From Ancylobacter moscoviensis (GTDB taxonomy: Bacteria; Pseudomonadota; Alphaproteobacteria; Rhizobiales; Xanthobacteraceae): 64,000 nucleotides of DNA. Positions 11,301 through 20,952 of the stretch are shown here, piece after piece. The position numbers and the translations under genes are program-made. The first letter of the stretch is position 1; each line of letters opens with the position of its first letter. Location: NCBI RefSeq assembly GCF_007559435.1, contig NZ_VMBP01000006.1:124001-188000 (forward strand). Direction: 5' to 3'. A model generated the notes under the pieces. The model did not search any database. It had not been told where the DNA came from and saw only the letters and a list, made by a program, of their open reading frames with translations.

Positions 11301-11624
11301 CTATCGCTCGCCCCGGTCATCGGCGCGCAGGGCGGCGCGTTCGCGGGAGATGAAGTAGATGTTCCGCCCGTAGATGAGCAGGCCCACCGCCTGACCGAAG
11401 ATGAACACCGGGTCCTGCCGGTAGATGGCGTAGGCGAGCAGCGTCAGACCGCCGAGCATCGAGAACAGCCAGAAGGTCGACGGCACCACGCTGCGTCCGG
11501 CCCGCTCGCTGACGATCCACTGGGCGAGAAAGCGCGCCGTGAACAGGCCCTGGCCGACGAAGCCGAGCACCAGCCAGGGATTGATCGCGCCCAGATTGAC
11601 CAGCGCGGCATTGGCGAGCGTCAT
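11301..11624 (-). CDS. LAB_N (lipid A biosynthesis N-terminal domain) membrane protein
   Basis: Small membrane protein of 107 aa beginning MTLANAALVNLGAINPWLV, with three hydrophobic helices and the conserved GQGLFTARFLAQW and FWLFSMLGG segments of the LAB_N family. These proteins are found beside ArnT-like transferases and are thought to support transfer of a sugar from a lipid carrier. The ATG overlaps the stop of the upstream GT39 gene (ATGA, 11621-11624), so the two are almost certainly co-translated. Its own catalytic role is unknown. Confidence 0.85.
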   Translation of the reverse strand: MTLANAALVNLGAINPWLVLGFVGQGLFTARFLAQWIVSERAGRSVVPSTFWLFSMLGGLTLLAYAIYRQDPVFIFGQAVGLLIYGRNIYFISRERAALRADDRGER

Positions 11625-13330
11625 GGCTGGGAACCTTTCTGTTCCGGCGAGACATAGACGTTGAACGACAGGCGCCGGGAATTGGCGCTGTTGATGCCGT
11701 TCGTGGTCGTCGCGACCGTGGGGGAGCGGCCCAGCACCTGGTTGCGGATGTCGAAGAGCTGCTGCTGATGGTCGGCGACCACGACTACGCGGCAACCGGG
11801 CTGGGCGAGGAAGTCGGCCGCTTTCACCCCGTCGCCGGTCTGCGCGTCCTGGCCGAGCACGAACATGACGCTCGGCTCGCTGAAGCCGGCGACCATGACC
11901 TGCGGGCCGGGGCAGGCGACACGGGCGATGGCGGCTTCGAGGCGCGGGGCGATCCACAGCCTGTTCGCCTGCGGCGCGACGAGGCCGAAGAGCAGCAGAT
12001 AAAGGGCGGGTGCCTCGACGAGCAGGACACGAACGGCGGCAGCCACGCCGGAGACGAAGGCCTGCCGGACGGCATAGCCGGCCATGAGGACGACGAGCGC
12101 CGCCACGGCCAGCGGCAGAAGCGGGAGGCGTTGTTCCAGCAGATAGAGCAGCACGGGCCCGGCGATGGCGGTCAGCCCTCCGCCGATGGCGGCCACGGCG
12201 ACCAGCAGGCGGGCCCAGAGCGGATCGCGGCCGGCGCGCGGGGTCGTCAGCCCGCCGGCGGCGAGAAGGGCGAGCGCCGGATAGGCCGGCAGCGTGTAGT
12301 GCGGCAGCTTGGTGGCGATCAGCTCGAACACGATCCAGAACGGCACCAGCCAGGCGACGCAGAAGCGCACGGCCGGGCTGGTGCGGTTGGCCCAGACCCA
12401 TGGCACGGCGATGGCGACCAGAGCGGCGCCCGGCCAGAAGGCGACCCAGAAGGCGGCGAAATGCGCGCCCGGCGGGGCGCCGTGGAATTCCTGCCCCTTC
12501 GCCACCTTGCTGAGCAGATCGACACTGACCGATTCATGGAAGAAGGCCGGACCGGCCTGAACGGCGATGGCGATGAGCCAGGGCAGCACCAGCAGCAGCA
12601 GGAAGGGCAGGCCGATGGCCGGCCGCAGACGCTTCAGCCACGCGGCGCGCCGGTCCCAGAGCGCCAGCGTCACCGCCGTCAGGGCGGCGAGCATCGGCAC
12701 GATGGGGCCTTTGATCAGGATGGCGGCGGCCATGGCACCCCAGAACAGCAGCACCCAGCCCAGGCGCAGGCGCTCCTGCGCGCTGGCGAGGTAGAAGCGC
12801 GCCAGCGCCAGCTGCCCGGCGACGGCGGCTGCCAGCTGGGCGGCATCGGTCTTGGCGAGCCGGCCTTCCACGGCCAGAACGAGGCAGGTGCCGAGCAGCG
12901 CGGCGGCATAGAACGCCGTCCGCTCGTCGAACAGGCGCCGGCCGATGGCAAAGGTGAGCAGCACGGCGAGGAGGGCGGCGGCGAGGCTGGGCAGGCGGAA
13001 CACCCAGATCGGCGCGTCCGCGCCGTGCCCCGTGAGCTTCACGGCGGCGACCTGCAGCCAATAGATGCCGATAGGCTTCTTGAAGCGGTTCGCCTCGCCG
13101 AGGCGCGGCACGACATAATCGCCGCTTTCCACCATCTGCCGCGAGGCCTGCGCGTAGCGGGTCTCGTCGCGGTCGACGACCGGGATGGAGAAGAAGCCCG
13201 GCAGCAGGCTGGCGAGCACGAGGGCGATGAGCAGCAGAAGGCGCCAGCCCGTCGTCATGTCGGCGGCGCGCGACGGCGCGGCATGGGACGGGGAGAGCGC
13301 TTCGGGAGGGGCTCCGATCGCTTCGCTCAT
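11621..13330 (-). CDS. ArnT-like family 39 membrane glycosyltransferase
   Basis: Integral membrane protein of about 569 aa with roughly 11-12 hydrophobic helices. Near the N-terminus the first external loop carries DRDETRYA (about 53-60), the acidic catalytic motif of ArnT/PMT-type GT39 enzymes, followed by GDYVVPRLGEANRFKKPIGIYW, which is highly typical. Such enzymes move a sugar from undecaprenyl phosphate to lipid A or another periplasm-facing acceptor. The downstream LAB_N gene is translationally coupled, and the GT2 gene nearby could supply the donor. Start uncertain: ATGs at 13330 and 13363 are possible, neither with a strong ribosome-binding site. The sugar cannot be deduced. Confidence 0.88.
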   Translation of the reverse strand: MSEAIGAPPEALSPSHAAPSRAADMTTGWRLLLLIALVLASLLPGFFSIPVVDRDETRYAQASRQMVESGDYVVPRLGEANRFKKPIGIYWLQVAAVKLTGHGADAPIWVFRLPSLAAALLAVLLTFAIGRRLFDERTAFYAAALLGTCLVLAVEGRLAKTDAAQLAAAVAGQLALARFYLASAQERLRLGWVLLFWGAMAAAILIKGPIVPMLAALTAVTLALWDRRAAWLKRLRPAIGLPFLLLLVLPWLIAIAVQAGPAFFHESVSVDLLSKVAKGQEFHGAPPGAHFAAFWVAFWPGAALVAIAVPWVWANRTSPAVRFCVAWLVPFWIVFELIATKLPHYTLPAYPALALLAAGGLTTPRAGRDPLWARLLVAVAAIGGGLTAIAGPVLLYLLEQRLPLLPLAVAALVVLMAGYAVRQAFVSGVAAAVRVLLVEAPALYLLLFGLVAPQANRLWIAPRLEAAIARVACPGPQVMVAGFSEPSVMFVLGQDAQTGDGVKAADFLAQPGCRVVVVADHQQQLFDIRNQVLGRSPTVATTTNGINSANSRRLSFNVYVSPEQKGSQP

Positions 13331-13516
13331 TGCCGCCGTTCCAATCGCGTCGTGCCTCTCCATCGGCCGGGTGTGGGGGCAACGCGATCCCGCGCGGAGG
13401 GAGATTCCGCGTTGCGGATGCCCGTGCGTCCACGGCGGCAAACTTGCACGTGCTTCCTGACGGGTTCCTGACAAGCGGGCCGGAATCGGGAGCGGATTGC
13501 GGGTCTGGACGCGGAG

Positions 13517-14275
13517 CTAGGCGAGGACGCCGATTTCCCTGAGATGGGCCAGAATCGCACGCGCGGCGTTGTCGGGCGTGGGCTCGACCAGCAGCTTTCC
13601 CCCGCCGCTCGCCGATTCCGTGGCCGCCTTCAGCCGCTCCGCTGCCGAGGCGCCGCCGGCGGCTTTGGCGATGAGCTTCGGGCGGGGGCGATAGGGACGC
13701 TCCTCCATCTCGGAGGGCGCGCAGGCAGCCGCGATGCCGGGCCGTGTCTCGACATCGCCCCGCCGCGCGGCGGCGAAGGCGAAAGGCAGGGGGGCGGGCG
13801 CAGCCGGATGCACCGTCACCAGCGCGGGCAGACGGATGACGAGCCGGCGGCGGGCGCCGCGCGGCAGCGCCTGCTCGACACGCAGCGTGCCGGGCTGCGG
13901 CCCTTCCGCCAGCGCGACGGCATCCGCGACGATGGGCAGCCCGAGCGTACGGGCGAGCGCGTAGGGCAGGAGGCCGGCATCCTCGCCGCCCTGGCCCGAC
14001 CGCCCGGCGAGCACGAGGTCGAACGCTCCCTCGCGCAGCGCGTCGGCAAGGCTCGGGGCGGGATCGTCGTTCTCTGCGAGACGCAGATGCGTGAGCCGCG
14101 GCAGGCCGTGGCCGAGTGTGTCGTGAAGCGGCCCGATGGCGGGACCGGCATGGAGGCCGAAGGCCTCGCCGCCGAGCTCGGCGGCGAGGCGGATGGCCTG
14201 AAGCTCGACCGGCACGGGGGCGGGATGGGCGGAAACCCGGTGGCGGCCGGCTGAGAGGAGAACAGCGATCCTCAT
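13517..14275 (-). CDS. etfB: Electron transfer flavoprotein beta subunit (DgcAB-associated)
   Basis: EtfB-like protein of 252 aa, starting at ATG 14275 after GGAGGA; the start overlaps the etfA stop (ATGA). Recognisable elements are the N-terminal strand MRIAVLLSAGRHRVS, ALREGAFDLVLAGRSGQGGEDAGLLPYALA and the basic C-terminal part. It forms the AMP-binding half of an ETF heterodimer that carries electrons from a flavin demethylase to the quinone pool. Its place as last gene of dgcB-etfA-etfB matches the dimethylglycine demethylase modules known from Pseudomonas and rhizobia. It is divergent from the housekeeping EtfB sequence. Confidence 0.85.
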   Translation of the reverse strand: MRIAVLLSAGRHRVSAHPAPVPVELQAIRLAAELGGEAFGLHAGPAIGPLHDTLGHGLPRLTHLRLAENDDPAPSLADALREGAFDLVLAGRSGQGGEDAGLLPYALARTLGLPIVADAVALAEGPQPGTLRVEQALPRGARRRLVIRLPALVTVHPAAPAPLPFAFAAARRGDVETRPGIAAACAPSEMEERPYRPRPKLIAKAAGGASAAERLKAATESASGGGKLLVEPTPDNAARAILAHLREIGVLA

Positions 14276-15465
14276 CCGCGCTTTTCCTCCGCGATCAGCC
14301 GGAGCAGGGCCGGCATGACCTCCTGCGCATCGGCGACGATGGCAAGGCCGGCGCGCTCGATCATCGCCGCGTGGAGGTCGGTGTTCACCGCCACCACGTG
14401 CTCGCAGCGGGCCACGCCCTGCAGGTGCTGCGGGGCGCCGGCGATGCCGAGGGCGAAGTAGCAGCGCGCCTCCAGCACGGTGCCGGAGGCGCCGACCTGT
14501 GCGGCGCGCGGCATCAGGCCGGCGTCGCACACCATGCGGCTGGCGCCCGGTGTCGCACCGAGCGCCGCCACGAGAGCGCGGAAGACCTCGAAATCGGTGA
14601 CGCCGTTGCCGGCGGAGGTGACGAAATCCGCCTCGGCGAGCGACACCTTCGCCGGATCGGCCGGAATGTACTCGGCGGAGAGGATGGCCCCGGCCGTGGG
14701 CTCGGGAAAGGCGAATTCGACCGGCAGCGCCTCGTGCAAAGTGCCGGCATGAGGCGCCACTGCGTCGGTGGCGAGGCTGATGAGGCGCGGCGGTGCGCGG
14801 CGCTGCTCGATCCGTCGGCCCTGCGCAGCCCGGGTCACGGCCTTGGCCGACAGGCTTTCCGCGCCGGCGAACAGCGCCTCGCCCGACAGGGCGGCAAGCC
14901 GGCGGGCAAGGTCGCCGCCATCGGCGCTTTCGGGAAACAGGACGTGTCGGACGGCGAGGCCGTCGAGCACGGAGAGGAGGGCGAGGGCCTTCGCCTCGGG
15001 ATCGTAGCCGGAAGCGGGAATCGGCAGCACGCGGTCGGCGCCGGCGATGGCGAGTTCGTCGCTCCAGCTCTCGACGAGCGCGAGCACGGCTCCGCCGTTG
15101 GCATCGGCCAGCAGGCGCGCGGCGCCGAAGAGCTGGCGGTCGTGCGGGGTGAGCCGACCGCCCGGCGCGTCCGGCACCACGGCGACGAGACAGGCCGGCT
15201 CGGGGATCGTTCGCAGCCTCGGAGGCGTCTCCACGGCCGGCGTGGTGGGAGCGGGGAGGGCACCGACGGCCGCGACGCGCTGGGTACGGTCGAGACGGCG
15301 GCGGACGGTGCCGGGTACGAGAGCGAGCCGCTCCTCGGCACGCCGATCGCGGCGCGGACGGCCTGTCGCGGCGGGGGCGGCGGCGAGGTCGAAGCGTGGA
15401 CGGATGCTACCCTCCACGCGATGGGTGGCGCGCTCGGTGCGCGGATCCTTGCGGCTGCGGCTCAT
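14272..15465 (-). CDS. etfA: Electron transfer flavoprotein alpha subunit (DgcAB-associated)
   Basis: EtfA-like protein of 397 aa from ATG 15465, overlapping the dgcB stop (ATGA). The N-terminal ~110 residues are an arginine-rich extension; the remainder holds the ETF alpha fold with the C-terminal FAD-binding domain, seen in GASGTVLEARCYFALGIAG, PQHLQGV and VAVNTD. With EtfB it should accept electrons from DgcAB during dimethylglycine demethylation. Housekeeping EtfA is shorter (about 315 aa); the basic extension is common in the methylamine-associated paralogues. Confidence 0.87.
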   Translation of the reverse strand: MSRSRKDPRTERATHRVEGSIRPRFDLAAAPAATGRPRRDRRAEERLALVPGTVRRRLDRTQRVAAVGALPAPTTPAVETPPRLRTIPEPACLVAVVPDAPGGRLTPHDRQLFGAARLLADANGGAVLALVESWSDELAIAGADRVLPIPASGYDPEAKALALLSVLDGLAVRHVLFPESADGGDLARRLAALSGEALFAGAESLSAKAVTRAAQGRRIEQRRAPPRLISLATDAVAPHAGTLHEALPVEFAFPEPTAGAILSAEYIPADPAKVSLAEADFVTSAGNGVTDFEVFRALVAALGATPGASRMVCDAGLMPRAAQVGASGTVLEARCYFALGIAGAPQHLQGVARCEHVVAVNTDLHAAMIERAGLAIVADAQEVMPALLRLIAEEKRG

Positions 15466-17384
15466 GCGACCGCCTCCGCTTGCCGGCTCGCGGCCGTCTC
15501 CACCGCCATCAGCACCAGTTCGGCGATGTCGTGGACGGCGGGGCGCTCGCCGGTGACGCCCTCCAGCATGGCCGAGCACTGCGGACAGGCGACCGCCACG
15601 ATGGCGGCGCCGGTGGCCGCGGCCTGATTCATGCGGAGGTCGGGGATGCGATGGTCGCCCTCGATGTCGCTCACCGGCGCCCCGCCACCGCCGCCGCAGC
15701 ACATGGAGCGCTTGCCGGAGCGTTCCATTTCAAGGCGTTGCAGCCCCAGCCGGTCGAGGAGGCGGCGGGGGGCGTCGGTCTCGCCATTGTAGCGTCCGAG
15801 GTAGCAGGGGTCGTGATAGGTAGCGCTCACGTCGCGCAGCGTGGCGACGGGAAGCCGGCCCGCGGCCACCAGTTCGTCGAGGAAGGCGGTGTGGTGGACC
15901 ACCTCGTAATCGCCGCCGAAGGGGCGGTACTCGTTGCGCAGGACGTGGAGGGCGTGCGGGTCGGCGGTGAGGATGCGCCCGAAGGCGTAGCGCGCGAGGG
16001 TCGCGACGTTCTCGCGGGTGAGGCGCTGGAAGGTGGCCTCGTCGCCCAGCCGGCGGGCGAGGTCGCCGCAGTCGCGCTCCTCCTCGCCCAACACGGCGAA
16101 GTCGACACCGGCCTTCTGCAGGAGGGTGACGAGGGCGCGCAGGGTGCGGCCGTAGCGCAGCTCATAGGCGCCCTCGCCGAGCCAGAGCAGCACCTCGGCC
16201 TTGCCCGTGGCGGAGATCAGCGGCAGGGTCAGGCCGGCGGCGAAATCGGTGCGGGCCTTGAGCGGGCGGCCGCCCGGCTCGTCGGCATAGCGCATCTCCA
16301 CCAGCGGGGCGGCCGCCTTGGGCGGCGTGGCGCCGAGCTCCAGCGTCTGGAAGCGGCGCAGCTCCACGATGGCGTCGACATGCTCGATCATCATCGGGCA
16401 TTCCTCGACGCAGGCCCGGCAGGTGGTGCAGGACCACAGCGTGTCCGGATGGATCATCGCGCCCGCGCCGACGATCGGCCGCTCCGGTCCGCCCACGCCC
16501 GCCACCTCGCGCGCATGTGGATAGGGGCTGCCGGCATAGGCGGCGTTGGTGGCGCCGGGCTGGAGGCTGGCGGCGAGGTCCTGAATGAGGCGCTTGGGGT
16601 TCAGCGGCTGGCCGGCGGCGAAGGCGGGGCAGGCGACCTCGCAGCGCCCGCACTGGATGCAGGCATCGAAGCCGATCAGCCGGTTGAAGGCAAAGTCGGC
16701 CGGAGTCGCGACACCGAGGCGTGGGCTATCGAGGTCGAGCGGGAGCAGGGCGGTGGCACGTTGCCCCTCGAAGCGGCTGGGGCGGGGATGGGCGACGAGA
16801 TGCGCCGCGCCGGCGAAGGCATGGCGCATCGGGCCGCGGTCGATCTGCAGCACGAGGCCGAGGCCGCCTGCCGCCGCCAGCGCCAGCCCGGCCCAGGCGA
16901 GGGGGCCGAGGATGCCGCCCAGCGTGGCGTCGAGGGCGACGAGCAGGGCACCGCCCGAATAGGCGGCGAGAAGGAAGGGCAGGCGCTGGAAGCGCCCGCC
17001 GGAGAGCCGGGCCGGCCTCACCGGCAGGCGCCGCCGCCCGACCATGGTGCCGCCAATGAAGGCGACGGCGAAGGCGAGCGCGACGATGGCCCAGACGAGG
17101 CGCAGGCCGCCGAGCGGAGGGACGAGGGCGAGAAGCGCGAGGACAGAGCCGCCGAGCAGCCCGCCGGCGGCCAGCGCATGCATGCGTGCCGCATAGGGAT
17201 CACGGCCGACGACATGGTGCACGTCGACGAGATAGCGCTTCGGCAGCGCCATGAGCCCGGCCAGCCAGTCGACGCTGGCCGGACGGCCGATGCGCCAGAG
17301 CCGGGCGCGGCGGACCATCATCGCCGCCGCCATGAGCGCGAGGGCGAGGATGACGAGCGAGAGACCGGGCGCGGCGTTAGTCAT
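15462..17384 (-). CDS. dgcB: Dimethylglycine demethylase iron-sulfur subunit
   Basis: 640-residue protein with a membrane-embedded N-terminus (several hydrophobic helices within the first ~190 residues). Two ferredoxin-type clusters follow, CIQCGRCEVACP and CTTCRACVEECP, then a C-terminal CCG domain pair (YHDPCYLGRYN, MCCGGGGG, ACPQCS). This is the architecture of DgcB, which passes electrons from DgcA toward ETF and the membrane. It lies downstream of dgcA on the same strand but is separated from it by 440 bp of repeat sequence, and it overlaps etfA. The product is probably anchored in the cytoplasmic membrane. Confidence 0.92.
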   Translation of the reverse strand: MTNAAPGLSLVILALALMAAAMMVRRARLWRIGRPASVDWLAGLMALPKRYLVDVHHVVGRDPYAARMHALAAGGLLGGSVLALLALVPPLGGLRLVWAIVALAFAVAFIGGTMVGRRRLPVRPARLSGGRFQRLPFLLAAYSGGALLVALDATLGGILGPLAWAGLALAAAGGLGLVLQIDRGPMRHAFAGAAHLVAHPRPSRFEGQRATALLPLDLDSPRLGVATPADFAFNRLIGFDACIQCGRCEVACPAFAAGQPLNPKRLIQDLAASLQPGATNAAYAGSPYPHAREVAGVGGPERPIVGAGAMIHPDTLWSCTTCRACVEECPMMIEHVDAIVELRRFQTLELGATPPKAAAPLVEMRYADEPGGRPLKARTDFAAGLTLPLISATGKAEVLLWLGEGAYELRYGRTLRALVTLLQKAGVDFAVLGEEERDCGDLARRLGDEATFQRLTRENVATLARYAFGRILTADPHALHVLRNEYRPFGGDYEVVHHTAFLDELVAAGRLPVATLRDVSATYHDPCYLGRYNGETDAPRRLLDRLGLQRLEMERSGKRSMCCGGGGGAPVSDIEGDHRIPDLRMNQAAATGAAIVAVACPQCSAMLEGVTGERPAVHDIAELVLMAVETAASRQAEAVA

Positions 17385-17824
17385 GGGCGTACCCGGAGAG
17401 CGCCGTCGGGCGGCCCCTCACCCGGCCCTTTGGGCCGACCTCTCCCCGACGAGGAGAGGTTGAGAAAGGATCGTTCTCTCCAAAACTCTCTCCTCAACGG
17501 GGAAAGGGGAGGGTGCATGGACGAACCCAGTCCGATGGCCGGTTCGCGTTCGATGGCCGTCATGGCCGGGCTTGTCCCGGCCATCCATGTCTTTCGCGGG
17601 CGAAGGAAGTCGTGGATCCCCGGGTCGAGCCCGGGGATGACGGCGTTCAGGTGTGGCACCGTCATCCCGGACCGCCGGCAGGTCGATCCGGCATCGTCCG
17701 CGGAACGGGAGGGTGATCCCGGCCCTGCGCTTCGCTTCGGCGGAGATGACGTGTTTGAGGCGAGCATCCTCCGAGGCTCACTCCGCTCGCACCTCAGGAT
17801 GACGGCGTTCATGATCGGATCGCC
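17385..17824. repeat. Mosaic of three intergenic repeat types between dgcB and dgcA
   Basis: No gene is seen in these 440 bp. Three dispersed-repeat types familiar from Hyphomicrobiales genomes can be read side by side. About 17,414-17,515 is a GGCCCTTTGGGCC palindrome joined to CTCTCC/GGAGAG arms. About 17,555-17,690 is a TCATGGCCGGGCTTGTCCCGGCCA-type inverted repeat and its partner around GGATCCCCGGGTCGAGCCCGGGGATG. About 17,755-17,810 is a GAGCATCCTCCGAGGCTCA...CTCAGGATGA element. Translated, the last two give the well-known spurious peptides PGLDPGIH and RCERSEPRRM. They may act as mRNA-stabilising hairpins inside the dgcA-dgcB transcript. Confidence 0.75.
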
Positions 17825-19864
17825 TCACAGATCCTTGCAGAGCCGCAGCGAGTCGTAGATCGCGGCGTGGATGTTGCGGCCGGTCCAGGCGTCGCCGACG
17901 CGGTAGAGGGCGAAGCCGGGCTGGCCGGTCCAGCGCTGCGGGCGGCCGGCGACCAGCGCTTCGAGGTCCGTCTCGCCGTCATTCACCGACGAACCGCGCA
18001 GCGCCTCGAACAGGCTGTCGACGGGCAGCGTGCCGTAATCGACGACCACGCGGTCGATCACACGCTCCTCCTCGGCGTCGGTCATGGTGTTGCGCAGCGC
18101 TGCGACGAGGCGGTTGCCCTCGGGGTAGATCTCGATCAGCTCGGTGTTGGGGGTCATCACCACGCCGAGCTTGTAGAGCTCGCGCAGATGCACCGGCTTG
18201 TTGGTGGTGCCCACTTCCTGCGCGACCTGAAGATCGTGCGTCACCATCTCGACGAGGCAGCCCTTCTTCGCCAGCACCTCGGCGGTGGAGGCGGCGTTGT
18301 GGCCGCCGATCTCGTCATAGAGCAGTACCGAGCCGGTGGGCTCCACCTTGCCCGAGAGCACGTCCCAGGTGGTGACGGCATGCTCGTGGCCTTTCGCGTG
18401 GCCGGTGATCGGCAGGCCGCCCGTCGCTATGATGACGACGTCCGGTGCTTCCGCCAGCACGTCCTCCTGCGTGGCTTCCCGGCCGAGGCGGATGTCGACA
18501 CCCTTCTTTTGCGCCTGCGCGTAGAGCCAGCGCGGAATGCCGGACAGCGCCTCGCGCCATGTCGCCTTCGCGGCAATGTTGATCTGGCCGCCGACGACCG
18601 GCTCCTTCTCGAACAGCACCACCTTGTGGCCGCGCTCGGCGCAGACGCGGGCCGCCTCCAGCCCGCCAGGACCGGCGCCGATGACCACCACCTTGCGCGC
18701 CAACTCCGCCTTCGGGATGACGTGCGGCATGGTCGCCTCGCGGCCAGTGGCCGCGTTCTGGATGCACAGCGCGTCGCCGCCGACATAGATGCGGTCGATG
18801 CAGTAGCCGGCGCCGACGCACTGGCGGATGTCGTCGTCGCGGCCTTCCATCAGCTTCTTGACGAGGTGCGGGTCGGCGATGTGGGCGCGGGTCATGGCGA
18901 TCATGTCGACATGGCCTTCCGCCACGGCGCGGGCGCCGGTGGCGAGGTCGGTGATGCGCTGGGCGTGGAAGATCGGCACGTCCGCCTCGCGCTTGATGGC
19001 GCTCGGCAGGAACAGGAAGGGCGCGACCGGGAAGGACATGTTCGGCAGGGAAATGGCGTGGGACATCTCGTCCCGCGCCTGGCCGCCGATGATGTTGAGG
19101 AAGTCGACGAGGCCGGCTTTCGCGTATTCCGAGGCGATGGCCACGCAATCCTCATGGCTGAGGCCGTCGGCGATCATCTCGTCGCCGGACATGCGCATGC
19201 CGATGACGTAATCATCGCCCACCGCCTCGCGCATGGCGCTGAGCACCTCGATGCCGAAGCGCATGCGGTTCTCGAGGCTGCCGCCATATTCATCGGTCCG
19301 CTCGTTGACCGACGGCGACCAGAACTGATCGACGAGATGACCGTGGGCGGCGGAGATTTCGCATCCGTCGAGCCCGCCTTCCTTGCAGCGACGGGCGGCC
19401 TCCGCGAAGGACTTCACCACGCGGCGGATGTCGTTCCTGTCCATCGCGCGGGGGATGGTGCGCGAGGCCGGCTCGCGCCGGGGCGAGGAGGAGAGGGTGG
19501 GGAACCAGTTCTCCGTGTCCCACTTCGTGCGCCGGCCCATATGGGTGAGCTGGATCATCAGCTTCGCGCCGTGGGCGTGCACTCGCTCGGCGAATTGCTG
19601 GAAATAGGGAATGACGCTGTCGTCGGCGACGGAGATCTGCGCCCAGGGCGCGGCCGGGCTGTCGATGGCGACGGAGGAGGAGCCGCCGAACATGGTGAGC
19701 CCGATGCCGCCCCGGGCCTTCTCCATGTGGTAGAGCTGGTAGCGCTCCTGCGGCTTGCCGTCCTTGCCGTAGCCGGGGGCGTGCGAGGTCGACATCACCC
19801 GGTTGCGGATGGTGAGGCCCTTGATGGTCAAGGGTTTCAGCAATGCCTCGGCATTGGCGATCAT
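17825..19864 (-). CDS. dgcA: Dimethylglycine demethylase flavoprotein subunit
   Basis: 679 residues with the two-part structure of the Old Yellow Enzyme/2,4-dienoyl-CoA reductase family. The FMN-binding TIM barrel (about 1-370) shows RNRVMSTSHAPGYG, AAHGHLVDQFWSP and NERTDEYGGS. A cysteine cluster (CVGAGYC, then C in GGDALCIQN) follows, then an NAD/FAD-type Rossmann domain (VVVIGAGPGGLEAARVCAERG). DgcA removes a methyl group from N,N-dimethylglycine to give sarcosine. It is upstream of dgcB-etfA-etfB with the repeat block between. A related demethylase acting on another methylated amine, such as stachydrine, is possible from sequence alone, but gbcAB and soxBDAG nearby favour dimethylglycine. 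Confidence 0.92.
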   Translation of the reverse strand: MIANAEALLKPLTIKGLTIRNRVMSTSHAPGYGKDGKPQERYQLYHMEKARGGIGLTMFGGSSSVAIDSPAAPWAQISVADDSVIPYFQQFAERVHAHGAKLMIQLTHMGRRTKWDTENWFPTLSSSPRREPASRTIPRAMDRNDIRRVVKSFAEAARRCKEGGLDGCEISAAHGHLVDQFWSPSVNERTDEYGGSLENRMRFGIEVLSAMREAVGDDYVIGMRMSGDEMIADGLSHEDCVAIASEYAKAGLVDFLNIIGGQARDEMSHAISLPNMSFPVAPFLFLPSAIKREADVPIFHAQRITDLATGARAVAEGHVDMIAMTRAHIADPHLVKKLMEGRDDDIRQCVGAGYCIDRIYVGGDALCIQNAATGREATMPHVIPKAELARKVVVIGAGPGGLEAARVCAERGHKVVLFEKEPVVGGQINIAAKATWREALSGIPRWLYAQAQKKGVDIRLGREATQEDVLAEAPDVVIIATGGLPITGHAKGHEHAVTTWDVLSGKVEPTGSVLLYDEIGGHNAASTAEVLAKKGCLVEMVTHDLQVAQEVGTTNKPVHLRELYKLGVVMTPNTELIEIYPEGNRLVAALRNTMTDAEEERVIDRVVVDYGTLPVDSLFEALRGSSVNDGETDLEALVAGRPQRWTGQPGFALYRVGDAWTGRNIHAAIYDSLRLCKDL

Positions 19865-20035
19865 GATGGCCGCGCGCTCCTTCGACCATGGGTCCGGGGC
19901 CGGCCCGGTTCCCGGCCCGATGGTCGCACGATAGGTCGCGCGCGCCTATGCCGAACAGAAGATTTGCGCCATCGCGCCGGAAGGCTTGCGACCGTCCCCC
20001 GGGTGAAAGAAGTCAGGCCGGCGAAAGCGGGCGTT

Positions 20036-20821
20036 TCAGCGCGCGAGGATGCGCAGCGCCGAGGGGCCGGCGAGCGCGAAGACCAGCAGCGACAGCGGCA
20101 CGGCGAAGACGAAGCCGGCATAATTGAAGCCGATGGCGCCGACGATGCCGCCGCCGAAGAAGCTGAACAGGAAATAGGCCAGCAGCTTCAGCTTCTCGCG
20201 GTCGGCCAGCACCAGCGGCACATCGGTGCCGCGGCGGCGGCGGTTGGAATAGAACAGCTTGCCGAGCTCGATGCCGATATCGGTGACGATGCCGGTCATG
20301 TGGGTGGTGCGGATCTTCGCGCCGGAGAGCTTGGTCACGGTGGCGTTCTGCAGGCCCATGATGAAGCACAGCACCGCGACCTCCATGCCGAGGGCGATGC
20401 TGGAGCGGTGGGTGTAGAAGCCGAGCAGGCCGAAGGCCAGCAGCAGACACGCCTCCAGCGCCAGGGGCAGGGAATATTCGCGGCCCGCATAATGCCGCCG
20501 GCCCCAGTTGACGAGGATGGCGGAAGTGGCAGCGCCGAGGACGAAGGCGACGAGCGCGCCGCCGCCGGCCAGCACGAGGTCCATGGCGCCGAGGACGGCG
20601 TTGTCCGCCGCCGCCGAGATGATGCCCGACATGTGCGAGGTGTACTGGCCGACCGCCAGCAGGCCGCCGGCATTGGTGGCGCCGGCGACAAAGGTCATGG
20701 GCAGGCCGAGCCACGCGTCCGCGAGCGGCGTGCGCTCGGGCGCCAGCATGTCGGCAGTCAGGTGCGTGTAGCGTTCCGCCAGATGGCGGCGGTAGCTGGT
20801 CGGCTTGAGAGGCGCATTCAT
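20036..20821 (-). CDS. DUF1275 (YoaK family) membrane protein
   Basis: 261-residue membrane protein with six or so hydrophobic segments. Family hallmarks are GLPMTFVAGATNAGGLLAVGQ, TSHMSGIISAAADN, FIMGLQNATVTKLSGAKIRTTHMTGIVTDIGIELG. DUF1275 proteins are widespread inner-membrane proteins of unknown function. The ATG at 20821 is preferred over an in-frame TTG at 20878. Nothing ties it directly to methylamine catabolism except its position between dgcA and a GlxA-type regulator. Confidence 0.85.
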   Translation of the reverse strand: MNAPLKPTSYRRHLAERYTHLTADMLAPERTPLADAWLGLPMTFVAGATNAGGLLAVGQYTSHMSGIISAAADNAVLGAMDLVLAGGGALVAFVLGAATSAILVNWGRRHYAGREYSLPLALEACLLLAFGLLGFYTHRSSIALGMEVAVLCFIMGLQNATVTKLSGAKIRTTHMTGIVTDIGIELGKLFYSNRRRRGTDVPLVLADREKLKLLAYFLFSFFGGGIVGAIGFNYAGFVFAVPLSLLVFALAGPSALRILAR

Positions 20822-20952
20822 GTCAGTGGCGCGGCGAAGGCCGTGTCCATCGGGCGGTATGATATGCAGAAAACGCAATCGGACGGTGTGTATTTAATAC
20901 CAGATGTTGCGTCGCGCCATAATAAACAACGCTTACGTGGCATGCGAACACT

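Noticed and set aside
17429-17812. 143-codon frame in the dgcA-dgcB gap as a gene
   Set aside because: Its translation consists of the spurious peptides generated by dispersed repeats (PGLDPGIH, RCERSEPRRM).
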